Positions 34,117 to 44,828 are shown, counted from the stretch's first letter. The stretch: 63,869 nucleotides of DNA from an uncultured Prevotella sp. (GCF_937863835.1 NZ_CALMHT010000110.1:1-63869), one strand, 5' to 3'. Numbers and translations are program-made. The notes: a model not told the origin generated them from the sequence alone.

Positions 34117-37100
34117 ATGGGAAATGGATTGTATAATGCCGAGTACGAGCACGATGCGTGTGGCGTTGGTATGGTGGTCAATATCCACGGTAACAAAAGC
34201 CACGAACTTGTAGACAACGCATTACGTGTACTCGAGAACATGCGCCACCGTGGTGCAGAGGGCGCCGATAACAAGACTGGTGATGGTGCTGGTATCCTAT
34301 TGCAGATACCGCATGAGTTTATTTTGCTTCAGGGAATTCCTGTACCAGAAAAGGGTAAGTATGGTACCGGACTTGTTTTTTTACCTAAAGACGAGAAAAA
34401 ACAGAGCGAGATTCTTTCTATAATGATTGAGGAAATAGAGCGTGAGGGATTATCTCTGATGCATCTTCGCAATGTTCCTACTAATCCTGATTGTCTTGGC
34501 GAGGCAGCTTTGTCTACAGAGCCTGTCATCAAACAGATTTTCGTAACCGGTGTTACGGATGATAAGGTTTCCGCGTTCGAACGTACATTATATATTATAC
34601 GTAAGAAGATAGAACGTCGCGTCAGTGACAAAGATTTCTATATCTGTTCACTATCTAGCAAGAATATTATTTATAAGGGAATGCTTTCAAGTCTCCAACT
34701 TCGTCAGTATTTCCCAGACCTTACCAACAATTACTTTACCAGTGGACTGGCTTTGGTTCATTCACGTTTTTCGACCAATACTTTCCCGACATGGAGTCTG
34801 GCGCAACCGTTCCGTCTCCTTTGTCATAATGGTGAGATCAACACAATACGTGGTAACCGTGGCTGGATGCAGGCACGCGAATCTGTACTCAATTCTCCTG
34901 CTTTGGGAGATATCAAGGAGATTTCTCCTATTGTACAGCCTAACATGAGCGACTCAGCCAGTCTCGATAATGTATTCGAATTCTTCGTTATGAGCGGTTT
35001 GTCGTTGCCTCACGCCATGTCTGTCATGGTACCTGAGAGTTTCAACGACAAAAATCCTATTTCAGAAGATTTGAAGGCTTTTTATGAATATCACTCCATC
35101 CTGATGGAACCTTGGGACGGTCCTGCCGCACTATTGTTCAGTGACGGTCGCTTCGCAGGCGGTATGCTCGACCGTAATGGTCTGCGTCCTGCTCGTTACA
35201 CCATCACCAAAAATGACATGATGGTGGTAGCTTCCGAAGTGGGCGTGATGGATTTCGACCCGACGGAAATCGCTGAAAAGGGACGTCTGCAACCGGGTAA
35301 GATTCTTCTTATTGATACCCAGGAAGGCAAAATATATTATGATGGTGAAATAAAAGAGCGCTTAGCTCACGCACATCCTTACCGCCAGTGGTTGTCTACC
35401 AACCGTATCCAGTTGGAGAAACTGAAAAGCGGACGTAAGGTGAGCAATAGTATTGATGAATTGGTTCGTCATGAGACACTGTTCGGCTTCGGGGAAGAAG
35501 ATGTTGACAACACCATTGTACCTATGAGCACAAAGGGTGTAGAACCGACAGCTGCCATGGGTAATGATACACCATTGGCTGTATTGAGTGAAAAGCCGCA
35601 GATATTTTTCAATTACTTCCGTCAGCAGTTCGCTCAGGTCACTAATCCTGCCATCGACTCCATCCGTGAACAACTGGTTATGTCTCTTACGGAATATATC
35701 GGTCGTGTGGGCACAGGTATTCTCACACCGGACGAGACCAACTGCAAGATGGTACGTCTACCGCACCCAATTCTGACCAATACACAACTCGATATCCTTT
35801 GTAATATCCGTTATAAAGGATTCAACACCGTCAAACTGCCAATCCTTTTCGAATGCGCAAAGGGAGAAGATGGTCTGCGTGATGCACTCGACAATCTCTG
35901 TAAAGAGGCGGAAAAGAGTGTCGATGAGGGGTATAACTATATTATTCTGTCAGACCGCGAGGTCGATGAGACCCATGCAGGCATCCCATCACTGTTGGCA
36001 GTCAGTGCTGTTCACCATTATCTCATCTCGGTAGGTAAACGTGTACAGACCGCACTGATCGTAGAAAGCGGTGAGATACGTGAGACCATGCATGCAGCCC
36101 TGCTGTTAGGTTATGGTGCATCCGCACTTAATCCTTACATGACATTCGCCATCCTCGACAACCTTGTCAACAAAGGCAAAATCCAGGAAGACTATGGTAC
36201 TGCAGAGGCCAATTATATCAAGGCTATCAAAAAAGGACTTTTCAAGATTATGGCCAAAATGGGTATCTCTACGATCCGTTCTTATCGTGGAGCCAAGATA
36301 TTCGAGAGTATCGGACTTTCAGAGAGTCTGCTCAAGACATATTTCGGTACAGAGGTTTCCACAATAGGCGGTATTGGTCTTAAAACCATCGCACGTGATG
36401 CCATTACACTGCACAACGAGGCTTTCTCAAAGAATGCCCAGACAGATTTTCTGCCTAACCTTGGACAGTTTCACTACCGCAAAGACGGTATCAAACACGC
36501 ATGGAACCCTGAGACTATCGCTACATTACAGTTGGCTACACGTAATAACGATTATAAGAAATACAAAGAATTTTCTCGCCTTGTCGACGAGAAAGAAGAT
36601 CCTATATTCATCCGCGATTTTTTCGACTTCAAACGCAATCCTATCTCTATCGATAAGGTAGAACCGGTAGAAAGCATTGTTAAGCACTTCGTTTCAGGAG
36701 CTATGAGTTTCGGCGCTTTGAGTTCCGAAGCCCATGAAGCTATTGCTCTGGCGATGAACAAGCTTGGTGCACGAAGCAACACAGGTGAAGGCGGTGAAGA
36801 TAATGAACGTTTCCATGCCTCTGTCGACGGCATCAGTCTGTCCAGTAAGACGAAACAGATTGCATCGGGACGTTTCGGAGTAACAACCGAATATCTTGTC
36901 AATGCAGAAGAAATACAGATTAAGGTGGCTCAAGGGGCAAAACCTGGCGAAGGTGGTCAGTTACCTGGTTTCAAGGTCAACGAAATCATCGCTAAGACAC
37001 GTCACTCTATTCCCGGTATATCTCTGATTTCCCCTCCACCTCATCATGATATCTATTCTATCGAGGATCTTGCCCAACTGATCTTCGATCTTAAGAATGT

Positions 37101-38589
37101 GAACCCGAAGGCGGCAGTGAGTGTTAAACTGGTAGCCGAAAGCGGTGTCGGTACAATTGCAGCTGGTGTAGCCAAAGCGAAAGCTGACTTGATTGTCATA
37201 TCAGGAGCTGAAGGCGGTACAGGTGCATCACCTGCATCCAGTATGCGTTTCGCAGGTATCAGTCCTGAAATTGGACTGTCCGAGACACAGCAGACGCTGG
37301 TCAAGAACGGTCTCCGCGGACAGGTCCGTTTACAAACAGATGGTCAGTTGAAAGACGGCCGCGACGTCATCATCATGGCACTCCTTGGTGCTGAAGAATT
37401 CGGTTTCGGAACCTCTCTTCTCATCACGCTCGGTTGTGTAATGATGCGAAAGTGTAACCTCAATACTTGTCCACTAGGTGTAACCACCCAGAATCCCGAA
37501 CTGCGCAAGCACTTTATCGGAAAATATCAGTATGTAGTCAATTACTTCACAATGATGGCTCAGGAAATCCGCGAGTATCTTGCAGAGATGGGTTATACCA
37601 AGTTTGACGATATCATCGGACATACCGAACTCATTGTTCCCAAGCATACATCAAAGGGTAGCAAACCATCCATGCTCGACTTCGGTCGTCTGCTCACCAA
37701 GGAGACAAGCAGTTGTACTCTGTATCATACGACCGATCAGAAACATGATCTGTCTGATGTCCTTGACCAACAGATTATACGCGCTGCACAGAAAGCTATC
37801 GACACACAGGAAGAGGTCAACCTCGACTACGCTATCAAAAATACAGACCGTGCTGTAGGAACCATGCTCAGTGGTGTCATCGCAGAGAAATATGGTGAAG
37901 AAGGCCTACCCAACTCGACAGTCAATATCAAATTCAAGGGTTCTGCCGGTCAAAGTTTCGGTGCATTCCTTGTCAAAGGTGTCGATTTCAAATTGGAAGG
38001 TGAGACCAACGACTACTTCGGAAAAGGACTCAGTGGCGGTCGTATCGCCATTCTACCTCCTTCACGCAGTAATTTCAATGCCGAAGATAATATCATTGCC
38101 GGCAACACCGGACTCTACGGAGCCACGAGTGGTGAACTCTATGTAAACGGCAAGGTGGGCGAACGTTTCGGTGTACGCAACTCCGGCGCCATCGCCGTAC
38201 TTGAAGGTGCAGGCGACCACTGTTGCGAATATATGACAGGCGGCCGTGTTGTAGTGCTTGGTGAAACAGGACGCAACTTCGCAGCCGGTATGAGCGGCGG
38301 TGTAGCTTACGTATGGGACAAGAAGCACAACTTCGACTACTTCTGTAATATGGACATGGTTGAAATCAACCTTGTAGAAGACAGCACATACCGTAAAGAA
38401 CTTCACGAGCTGATCCGTCAGCACTATCTCTATACAGGGTCCAAACTCGCCCGCACCATGCTTGACGACTGGAATCACTACGTAGAAGACTTCATCCAGA
38501 TTGTTCCTATCGAGTACAAACGAGTACTTCAGGAAGAACAGGTTAAGAAGTTACAACAGAAGATAGCAGATATGCAACGTGATTATTAA
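34117..38589 (+). CDS. gltB: Glutamate synthase (NADPH) large subunit
   Basis: GltB hydrolyses glutamine and reductively aminates 2-oxoglutarate to glutamate. The 1490-residue length is normal. A 14-residue propeptide precedes the catalytic Cys15 in HDACGVGMVV, the nucleophile of the Ntn amidotransferase domain (about 15-430). The FMN-binding synthase domain spans roughly 780-1200. The 3Fe-4S cysteines are in CVMMRKCNLNTCPLGV near residue 1107. The C-terminal GXGXG beta-helix (GGRVVVLGETGRNFAAGMSGG) lies near 1390. gltD follows after 12 bp. Confidence 0.98.
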   Translation: MGNGLYNAEYEHDACGVGMVVNIHGNKSHELVDNALRVLENMRHRGAEGADNKTGDGAGILLQIPHEFILLQGIPVPEKGKYGTGLVFLPKDEKKQSEILSIMIEEIEREGLSLMHLRNVPTNPDCLGEAALSTEPVIKQIFVTGVTDDKVSAFERTLYIIRKKIERRVSDKDFYICSLSSKNIIYKGMLSSLQLRQYFPDLTNNYFTSGLALVHSRFSTNTFPTWSLAQPFRLLCHNGEINTIRGNRGWMQARESVLNSPALGDIKEISPIVQPNMSDSASLDNVFEFFVMSGLSLPHAMSVMVPESFNDKNPISEDLKAFYEYHSILMEPWDGPAALLFSDGRFAGGMLDRNGLRPARYTITKNDMMVVASEVGVMDFDPTEIAEKGRLQPGKILLIDTQEGKIYYDGEIKERLAHAHPYRQWLSTNRIQLEKLKSGRKVSNSIDELVRHETLFGFGEEDVDNTIVPMSTKGVEPTAAMGNDTPLAVLSEKPQIFFNYFRQQFAQVTNPAIDSIREQLVMSLTEYIGRVGTGILTPDETNCKMVRLPHPILTNTQLDILCNIRYKGFNTVKLPILFECAKGEDGLRDALDNLCKEAEKSVDEGYNYIILSDREVDETHAGIPSLLAVSAVHHYLISVGKRVQTALIVESGEIRETMHAALLLGYGASALNPYMTFAILDNLVNKGKIQEDYGTAEANYIKAIKKGLFKIMAKMGISTIRSYRGAKIFESIGLSESLLKTYFGTEVSTIGGIGLKTIARDAITLHNEAFSKNAQTDFLPNLGQFHYRKDGIKHAWNPETIATLQLATRNNDYKKYKEFSRLVDEKEDPIFIRDFFDFKRNPISIDKVEPVESIVKHFVSGAMSFGALSSEAHEAIALAMNKLGARSNTGEGGEDNERFHASVDGISLSSKTKQIASGRFGVTTEYLVNAEEIQIKVAQGAKPGEGGQLPGFKVNEIIAKTRHSIPGISLISPPPHHDIYSIEDLAQLIFDLKNVNPKAAVSVKLVAESGVGTIAAGVAKAKADLIVISGAEGGTGASPASSMRFAGISPEIGLSETQQTLVKNGLRGQVRLQTDGQLKDGRDVIIMALLGAEEFGFGTSLLITLGCVMMRKCNLNTCPLGVTTQNPELRKHFIGKYQYVVNYFTMMAQEIREYLAEMGYTKFDDIIGHTELIVPKHTSKGSKPSMLDFGRLLTKETSSCTLYHTTDQKHDLSDVLDQQIIRAAQKAIDTQEEVNLDYAIKNTDRAVGTMLSGVIAEKYGEEGLPNSTVNIKFKGSAGQSFGAFLVKGVDFKLEGETNDYFGKGLSGGRIAILPPSRSNFNAEDNIIAGNTGLYGATSGELYVNGKVGERFGVRNSGAIAVLEGAGDHCCEYMTGGRVVVLGETGRNFAAGMSGGVAYVWDKKHNFDYFCNMDMVEINLVEDSTYRKELHELIRQHYLYTGSKLARTMLDDWNHYVEDFIQIVPIEYKRVLQEEQVKKLQQKIADMQRDY

Positions 38590-38601
38590 AAAATTAAGAC
38601 A

Positions 38602-39945
38602 ATGGGAAATCCTAAAGCATTTTTAACAATACACCGCAAGGAAGCGGGATACAGACCAATCCACGACCGTGTACACGATTTCGGAGAGGTTGAACAGACA
38701 CTGAATACAAACGACCGCATGACCCAAGCATCTCGTTGCATGGACTGTGGAGTACCTTTCTGCCATTGGGCTTGCCCACTAGGCAACAAACCGCCTGAGT
38801 GGAACGACGCTCTTTACAAAGGCGACTGGGAACTGGCTTATCGCCTGCTCAATTCCACCAACGACTTCCCCGAATTCACAGGACGTATCTGTCCTGCTCT
38901 CTGCGAGAAGGCCTGTGTACTGAATCTTACAGAACACGAACCTACGACCAACCGCGAGGACGAATGTGCCATCACGGAGCATGCATTCGAGGAGAACTAT
39001 GTACGTGTAGATGTACCTGAACGCAATGGTAAGAAAGTAGCTGTCATCGGTGCTGGTCCTGCAGGACTCGCCACCGCCAACCAATTGAACCTAAAAGGAT
39101 ATACGGTCACCGTATATGATAAGAACGAGAACGCCGGCGGACTGCTCCGCTACGGTATTCCTAACTTCAAACTGAACAAGGACATCATTGACCGCCGTCT
39201 CAACATCCTAAAGCAAGAAGGCATTACCTTTAAGTTTGGTGAGAATATCGATAGCACCAAACTGCCTACCGGTTACGATGCTTATGTCATCGCAACGGGT
39301 ACACCGGTAGCTCGCGACCTCAACATTCCTGGACGTGAGAACAAGGGAGTATATCTGGCTCTCGAATTGCTCTCTCAGCAAAACAGAGTGCTGGCAGGTA
39401 GCGAGTTTAAGAAAGACGAACTCGTCAATGCAAAAGGCAAAGACGTACTTGTCATCGGTGGTGGAGATACGGGGTCAGACTGTATTGGTACAGCACATCG
39501 TCAGGGTTGCAAGAGTGTTACCCAGATAGAGATTATGCCAAAACCTCCAGTTGGACCTGAAGACCCAAACAGTCCATGGCCGAACTGGCCTCGTACGTTG
39601 AAGACCACCTCTTCTCACGAGGAAGGTTGTACACGTCGTTGGAACATCAACTCAAACAAGTTTATTGGCAAAGACGGTAAATTGGTCGGTGTAGAGGTAG
39701 AAGAAATTTCATGGAAGCCGAATCCAGAAGGCGGTCGTCCACTGATGGTCAAAAGCGGTAAACCCGAAATCATCAAGTGCGACATGGTCCTGCTGGCTAT
39801 GGGATTCCTCAAACCCGAGCAACCTAAGTTTGCAGATAATGTATTCGTAGCCGGCGATGCCGCCAACGGTGCATCCCTCGTGGTACGTGCCATGGCCAGT
39901 GGTCATAAAGTAGCAGCAGAAGTAGACAAATTCTTGAATAAATAA
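38602..39945 (+). CDS. gltD: Glutamate synthase (NADPH) small subunit
   Basis: GltD oxidises NADPH and passes electrons through FAD and iron-sulfur clusters to GltB. The 447-residue protein has the N-terminal cysteine clusters RCMDCGVPFCHWACPLGN (about 38-55) and GRICPALCEKACV. An FAD-binding GAGPAGLATANQ lies near residue 150 and an NADPH-binding GGGDTGSDC near residue 285. It is co-transcribed with gltB and followed by a terminator. Confidence 0.97.
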   Translation: MGNPKAFLTIHRKEAGYRPIHDRVHDFGEVEQTLNTNDRMTQASRCMDCGVPFCHWACPLGNKPPEWNDALYKGDWELAYRLLNSTNDFPEFTGRICPALCEKACVLNLTEHEPTTNREDECAITEHAFEENYVRVDVPERNGKKVAVIGAGPAGLATANQLNLKGYTVTVYDKNENAGGLLRYGIPNFKLNKDIIDRRLNILKQEGITFKFGENIDSTKLPTGYDAYVIATGTPVARDLNIPGRENKGVYLALELLSQQNRVLAGSEFKKDELVNAKGKDVLVIGGGDTGSDCIGTAHRQGCKSVTQIEIMPKPPVGPEDPNSPWPNWPRTLKTTSSHEEGCTRRWNINSNKFIGKDGKLVGVEVEEISWKPNPEGGRPLMVKSGKPEIIKCDMVLLAMGFLKPEQPKFADNVFVAGDAANGASLVVRAMASGHKVAAEVDKFLNK

Positions 39946-39965
39946 TATCAAATTCCTGAAGATGT

Positions 39966-40000
39966 AAGGGCAGCCTCCTAGTGATAGTGAGACTGCCCTT
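39966..40000 (+). terminator. Terminator of gltBD
   Basis: AAGGGCAG at 39966-39973 pairs with CTGCCCTT at 39993-40000, with an inner CTC/GAG, and is followed by CTTAATTT. It starts 21 nt past the gltD stop and faces the convergent kinase gene. Confidence 0.65.
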
Positions 40001-40064
40001 CTTAATTTCCTAAACCTCAATTCTCCCGACAATACTCCATCGTGCGAGAACATGAAAGCACACG

Positions 40065-43000
40065 TCAGGATATAAGTTTAAAGAACAATCCCAAACGGTC
40101 ATTTTCCAAACGGCGCGCATAGACGATACCGTGTAATAGATTTGCTATAAGTCGGGATTTATACAATCCGATATTTCCATCACCATTACCACTATCTTTA
40201 CCAAAATCGAATAATGTTTCGAGATCGGTCGCTTTAATCTGATTATTAACGAAAGACACTGATATCATTAAACTCTCGCTACTCAGGACCGACTTCAGGA
40301 TGATGCTATCTACCTTATCCGTATGACTCAACGCGAACTGGAGGAACGAAGAAACAGTCCATTGGATAAGGATACTATCACATACGAATGTTCTGACTGA
40401 TGCATTCTTACAATCCGACACATGTTCTATTTTTTGAGGAGCTTTTACCGACTCTATCGCACTCTTACACAGTTGATCTATATTGCACGGTTTATTATTA
40501 ATTTTATAAGTCCCACTCTCTATCTTCGAAATATTCAGTACATCATTGATAAAATCATTGAGATAAGATGTCTCATTATCAAGTTCACGCACATCCGACT
40601 TTCTCTCTTCCTCTGATACTAGGACACCCGTACTCATATTCAATTTCTGGTTCAGACTGATAATCGTATCAATAGGTCCGCGTATCTGACGGTTGATACT
40701 ATCGAAAAACTTTGTTTTTGCCTGTTCTTCACGCTTTGCCCTTATCGCATCTACTTTCAATTTATTGACTGAGGCGCGTAAGTGTCTGACAATCATGATG
40801 ATGAATAGAATAACGAAAACGGCTATAACAACAAGAGTTAATGTTTTCCATTTTATTTTTTCATCCAACAAATCTTTTTGACGTTTTAAGCCCTTTTCAA
40901 CAATGTTCTGTTTTTGATATTCTGCTTTTTTGCGGGCCAACATCATACTTTGTAATCTCCATTTCCCTAGTTTATCCTTTGATATTAGTTCATCCTGTCT
41001 CAACAACCATAATGTTTGTTCCTGTTTAAGCTTCATCAGTTGATGAACATTACGTGCATCCTTAATCTTCAAGGATATGGCTTTCTGTTTCAGAGAATCT
41101 TGCTCACGCAGAGATTCCCTATAATCGAATTTACCTATATAGAAATTATTGATGTCATCATAATTTGACGTCATCCATTTTTTTTCAGATTCGGCTGCAA
41201 ACTTCAAACGCTTACAGGCCTCTTCATATTCTCCATCACGAAGATACAACAATCCATTTTCATAACTAAAATCATCTATGTCGGACAATTTTTTCTCCTT
41301 GATTGCCTTCTCTTTATCATTCTCAATAAAGGTATAATAATAAAACAGACCTTGATGATAACGAAGTAATATGGAAGGGTACAATTTGGAAGTATTAATT
41401 TTCAATAATCTCTGGTACGTCTCCTGGGCCTCTTCACGCATATTTTTCTTACAATAGCATTCCATCAACTGAACAAGAGCTATGGCAGTGTTCAGTTCGA
41501 AGATGGAAGTGTTCAGACTTTTCCTGGCATATACAATCGTCTTGTCTATGTCGTCCATTTTGAAATAGCTCTGCGCCATCATGATATAGATACTGCTCTT
41601 ATCACTAATGGGATATTGCAGGCTCTGCTGGAAATAAAAGACGGTGGCGGCATACTGATGCTGGACGAAGTAGAAATTTCCCGCCAGATAAGCATAGACG
41701 CCCATACCGTAGTCGGAATGTGCATGGCTGACCACTTTGTATAAATCGGCTAATTCACTCTTAGCCGACTTAAAGTCGCCTCGTTGCAGATAGGTAGTGA
41801 CAATATTAGCCCATACATCATATACAAAATTGTAATAACGTGTCTCTCTACTGAGCCGCTGGCACTCTCTGAATTTCTGCATGATAAAGGGACTATTGTC
41901 TCCTTTGTTGTAAAAGTATATCTGCGCCGCCAATGCCATGCACAGGGCAGTCTTATTCTGTTTTTTACGGGCGATGGTGTACATTTTGTCACTATACTGC
42001 TTACCCTCCTTGAGCCCCAAATCAGTCTGAACGTATTCAAACATCTTGTAGAACTGGTTGTCTACATGATATTTGTTGGCAGCGGAGATGCGGGGAGATG
42101 GGAAGAGGAAGCAGAACAGCAATAGGACTGTCAATACGCGGGGATGGTCGAAAACAAACCGCGCGCCCCGTTTGTAGGCGGTGTCAAGATAGACTTTTCC
42201 GCGCAACAAACCTGCGATAATGCGACATATATGCAGTCCAAGGCCTGTGCCGCTCTTTTTGGTATCCGACATATTGAAACGTTCGAATATGTTCTCGGCA
42301 TCTTCTTCTTTGACACCTTCACCGGTATCCGTGACAGAAAATCTCACCTGTTCGGGCATCACTTCGTAAGACAGGACGATGCTGCCGCTATCCGTGTGTT
42401 TACATGCGTTGGTGAGATAGTTGATCAGAATTTGCTGGAGGCGCTGGGCATCTGTATGCAAGACAAAATGATGATCGGCTGTCGGGACAAAAGTCAGTTG
42501 TACCCCATCGTGTTGTCTGCCTCTGATACTCTCCACGACTGCAGCACATACGTCGTCTATGTCTACATCTGTGATATTAAGCCGATAAGTGCCCGACTTA
42601 TAATTGGACAACTCGATAACATCGTTGACCAGCGTTATCAGCAGATCGCTATTAATAGTAATCATATTGACAAATTCCTTTTTCTCCTCTGCGGAAAGTT
42701 CGCCAGCCATTTCGCCATTAAGCAAATCATTAAATCCGGATATGGCATTGAGCGGTGTCCTGATTTCATGATTCATATTCTGAAAAAACATACTTTTAAT
42801 ATAATTAGCCCTTTCAGCTTTTTCTTTTTCTGCCTTCAACCGCTTACGCTTCATATAATTCTCAATCGCATAAAAGTCAAAAAGAATGATGATGGAAAGA
42901 ACCGATATCAAGAAAAACCACAATCGCCAGATATTCTTACTTTCCGTAAGAGAAACAGACTTAACGCGCTGAGAGTTCTGCAATTGTTTGTATTTCAACA

Positions 43001-44258
43001 TACGATTCTGTTGATTGATGGATTCGGCCTGTGCTTTCAACTTGTCCATTAGAATACTGTGTTCTCTCTTGTTAGTGATAAGTCGACCTAGATTGCGATG
43101 TTCTATCATTCTCAGGACATCCTGACTGCGTTTCAAAGAATTTAACTTGAGTTGCTCGTTACGCTGATGAAGTTCACTGTTTTCATGCGCAATATTGTAA
43201 AAGTCCAACTGTGGTACGAACTCGTCTATAAGATACTGTTCATCATCATTATTCATCTTTTTGGCGCCTTCCACAAACAATCTATAATTCTCAGCGGCAT
43301 TTTTATAGTCCTTTTGGGATTCAGCAGTTTGAGCCTGAAATGCATTATCAAAATAGCTATAAATATCGAAATCTTTATTTTTATATAGGTTTGCTGTCTT
43401 GATGTCTTTTTTATAATACTTATGATAGTAATACAGAGCCTCATCATACAAGAATTGATCGTTCGTCAAAACCGGATAGTTCTTCTGCATGTATATCAAC
43501 TTGTTATAATCTTTCTCAACTTGTGTACTGTCTAACGGGAATTTACAACAATCGCGCGAAAGATACAAAGCATAAATTCTGGTGGAAAAACTATTAATTG
43601 TCATCTGATTATCTATCATATCCAGATATTGCTTACATTCCGACCAATTTCTCAAATACAAACAACACCGGGCCATATTCAGATACAAGCTCGAATATTC
43701 GGATATCTTATGTGAAACCGCATAATCATAAGCGATACGATAATAAGATAATGCGATTCTGAAATGGGAAGCCTGAAAGTACAAATGGGCATGTAAAACA
43801 TAACTCGAATATATTCCATTTCTATTTTTTAACGACATAGCTTTCTTCCGGAGCTTCGTTATTTCAGTCACTGCTTTCGTTTTGTTATTATCATTGATAT
43901 ATCTCACGATGATATTACTCCACATTCCAAAATAATATTGTAGATATGGGGTTTTCAATATAAATGGAGATACTTTATCAAATTCTATGATTTCATTTTT
44001 CAGATCACCAACAGCATGATAATGGCGCTGTTTGGAATAAAGGGCAAGACATTGTGCTTTCAGGTCTTTCTGTTTTTTTGCCTGCAAGAACATTGTATCG
44101 GCTATTTTCAAAACTTTCTCGGATTGTATATTAGCGTCCACTCTTCTATAATAATCATACAAGTTATCCTGTATCTTATAAGGGTTATTCTGTGCGTGGA
44201 TTTCAGACAGACAGAACACGCACACCAAAACAACTAATATAACTCTCATAATTTTCAT
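40065..44258 (-). CDS. Fused tandem TPR sensor histidine kinase and pseudokinase
   Basis: About 1400 residues, two complete sensor-kinase units in one frame. Unit 1 (numbering from the longest frame): signal peptide, TPR-like repeats (about 30-380), coiled coil, one transmembrane helix (about 450-470), HisKA with phosphoacceptor His503 in NHEIRTPLN, and HATPase with NYLTNACKH, DTGEG and GTGLGLHI. Unit 2 begins near residue 712 with a second signal-peptide-like segment (VLTVLLLFCFLFPSPRISA). TPR repeats homologous to unit 1 and a transmembrane helix follow. The HisKA reads NRQIRGPID, so the His is replaced, and the ATPase lacks a recognisable N box and glycine boxes. Starts at 44258 or 44249 fit the -7 box. 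The fusion joint is near 42130-42165. No response regulator adjoins. Confidence 0.85.
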   Translation of the reverse strand: MKIMRVILVVLVCVFCLSEIHAQNNPYKIQDNLYDYYRRVDANIQSEKVLKIADTMFLQAKKQKDLKAQCLALYSKQRHYHAVGDLKNEIIEFDKVSPFILKTPYLQYYFGMWSNIIVRYINDNNKTKAVTEITKLRKKAMSLKNRNGIYSSYVLHAHLYFQASHFRIALSYYRIAYDYAVSHKISEYSSLYLNMARCCLYLRNWSECKQYLDMIDNQMTINSFSTRIYALYLSRDCCKFPLDSTQVEKDYNKLIYMQKNYPVLTNDQFLYDEALYYYHKYYKKDIKTANLYKNKDFDIYSYFDNAFQAQTAESQKDYKNAAENYRLFVEGAKKMNNDDEQYLIDEFVPQLDFYNIAHENSELHQRNEQLKLNSLKRSQDVLRMIEHRNLGRLITNKREHSILMDKLKAQAESINQQNRMLKYKQLQNSQRVKSVSLTESKNIWRLWFFLISVLSIIILFDFYAIENYMKRKRLKAEKEKAERANYIKSMFFQNMNHEIRTPLNAISGFNDLLNGEMAGELSAEEKKEFVNMITINSDLLITLVNDVIELSNYKSGTYRLNITDVDIDDVCAAVVESIRGRQHDGVQLTFVPTADHHFVLHTDAQRLQQILINYLTNACKHTDSGSIVLSYEVMPEQVRFSVTDTGEGVKEEDAENIFERFNMSDTKKSGTGLGLHICRIIAGLLRGKVYLDTAYKRGARFVFDHPRVLTVLLLFCFLFPSPRISAANKYHVDNQFYKMFEYVQTDLGLKEGKQYSDKMYTIARKKQNKTALCMALAAQIYFYNKGDNSPFIMQKFRECQRLSRETRYYNFVYDVWANIVTTYLQRGDFKSAKSELADLYKVVSHAHSDYGMGVYAYLAGNFYFVQHQYAATVFYFQQSLQYPISDKSSIYIMMAQSYFKMDDIDKTIVYARKSLNTSIFELNTAIALVQLMECYCKKNMREEAQETYQRLLKINTSKLYPSILLRYHQGLFYYYTFIENDKEKAIKEKKLSDIDDFSYENGLLYLRDGEYEEACKRLKFAAESEKKWMTSNYDDINNFYIGKFDYRESLREQDSLKQKAISLKIKDARNVHQLMKLKQEQTLWLLRQDELISKDKLGKWRLQSMMLARKKAEYQKQNIVEKGLKRQKDLLDEKIKWKTLTLVVIAVFVILFIIMIVRHLRASVNKLKVDAIRAKREEQAKTKFFDSINRQIRGPIDTIISLNQKLNMSTGVLVSEEERKSDVRELDNETSYLNDFINDVLNISKIESGTYKINNKPCNIDQLCKSAIESVKAPQKIEHVSDCKNASVRTFVCDSILIQWTVSSFLQFALSHTDKVDSIILKSVLSSESLMISVSFVNNQIKATDLETLFDFGKDSGNGDGNIGLYKSRLIANLLHGIVYARRLENDRLGLFFKLIS

Positions 44259-44263
44259 GGACG

Positions 44264-44271
44264 CAAAGATA
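44264..44271 (-). promoter_or_regulatory. Promoter -7 box of the fused kinase gene
   Basis: The minus strand reads TATCTTTG. Transcription should begin about 4-7 nt downstream, near 44257-44260, so the mRNA would be almost leaderless if the ATG at 44258 is used, or have about 10 nt of leader with the ATG at 44249. Confidence 0.55.
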
Positions 44272-44330
44272 AACAATTTATTTTATAGATAGTTATATTA
44301 TGTTTTAAAAATTGGTAAAAAACAACCCCT

Positions 44331-44801
44331 CTAATATTTTATTTTATCTTCCTTCTCAGCCCACCTCTCAAAGGTTTTGATAGCCTCATCTCTGAGCAAC
44401 TGTTCCGAATGTTTCTTTCGTTCATAGGGTGTAAGGGCTATCTCGTCATAGATGAAGGAGTCATCAAAATCGATGTTCTTGGCATCTTCTTTGGTATTGG
44501 CATAAAATATCTTATCAAGATGTGCCCAATAAATAGCGCTCAGACACATCGGACAAGGTTCACAGGATGTATATATCGAATAACCTTCCAGGATGAAGGT
44601 GCCCAACTGGGCACCGGCCGCCCTTATCGCACAGATTTCCGCATGAGCCGTGGGGTCATTGTTGGCTGTAACACGATTAACACCTGTTGCTATAATGTTC
44701 CCGTATTTGTCGGCGATGACGGCACCGAAAGGTCCGCCACAGTTTTCTACATTCTCATTGGCAAGACGTATCGCCTCGCGCATCAATTCTTTTGTTGTCA
44801 T
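44331..44801 (-). CDS. guaD: Guanine deaminase (cytidine-deaminase fold)
   Basis: A zinc-dependent deaminase of 156 residues, matching the Bacillus GuaD type that converts guanine to xanthine. TAHAEICAIRAAG holds the zinc His and catalytic Glu. CEPCPMCLSAIYWA supplies the two cysteines. FDDSFIYDEIAL near the C terminus is a GuaD-like feature that tRNA-adenosine deaminases lack. The ATG at 44801 is preferred over a GTG at 44810. The gene has its own -7 box. Confidence 0.85.
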   Translation of the reverse strand: MTTKELMREAIRLANENVENCGGPFGAVIADKYGNIIATGVNRVTANNDPTAHAEICAIRAAGAQLGTFILEGYSIYTSCEPCPMCLSAIYWAHLDKIFYANTKEDAKNIDFDDSFIYDEIALTPYERKKHSEQLLRDEAIKTFERWAEKEDKIKY

Positions 44802-44820
44802 ATCCGTCACTATTATAAAG

Positions 44821-44828
44821 CAAAGATA
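44821..44828 (-). promoter_or_regulatory. Promoter -7 box of guaD
   Basis: The minus strand reads TATCTTTG, 19 nt upstream of the guaD ATG. It is divergent from the kup box at 44902-44909. Confidence 0.6.

Noticed and set aside
42144..43052. A 302-codon plus-strand open frame opposite the fused kinase.
   Set aside because: It lies wholly antisense to a protein with clear HisKA and HATPase motifs, has no promoter box or family motif, and its composition is that of a shadow frame.
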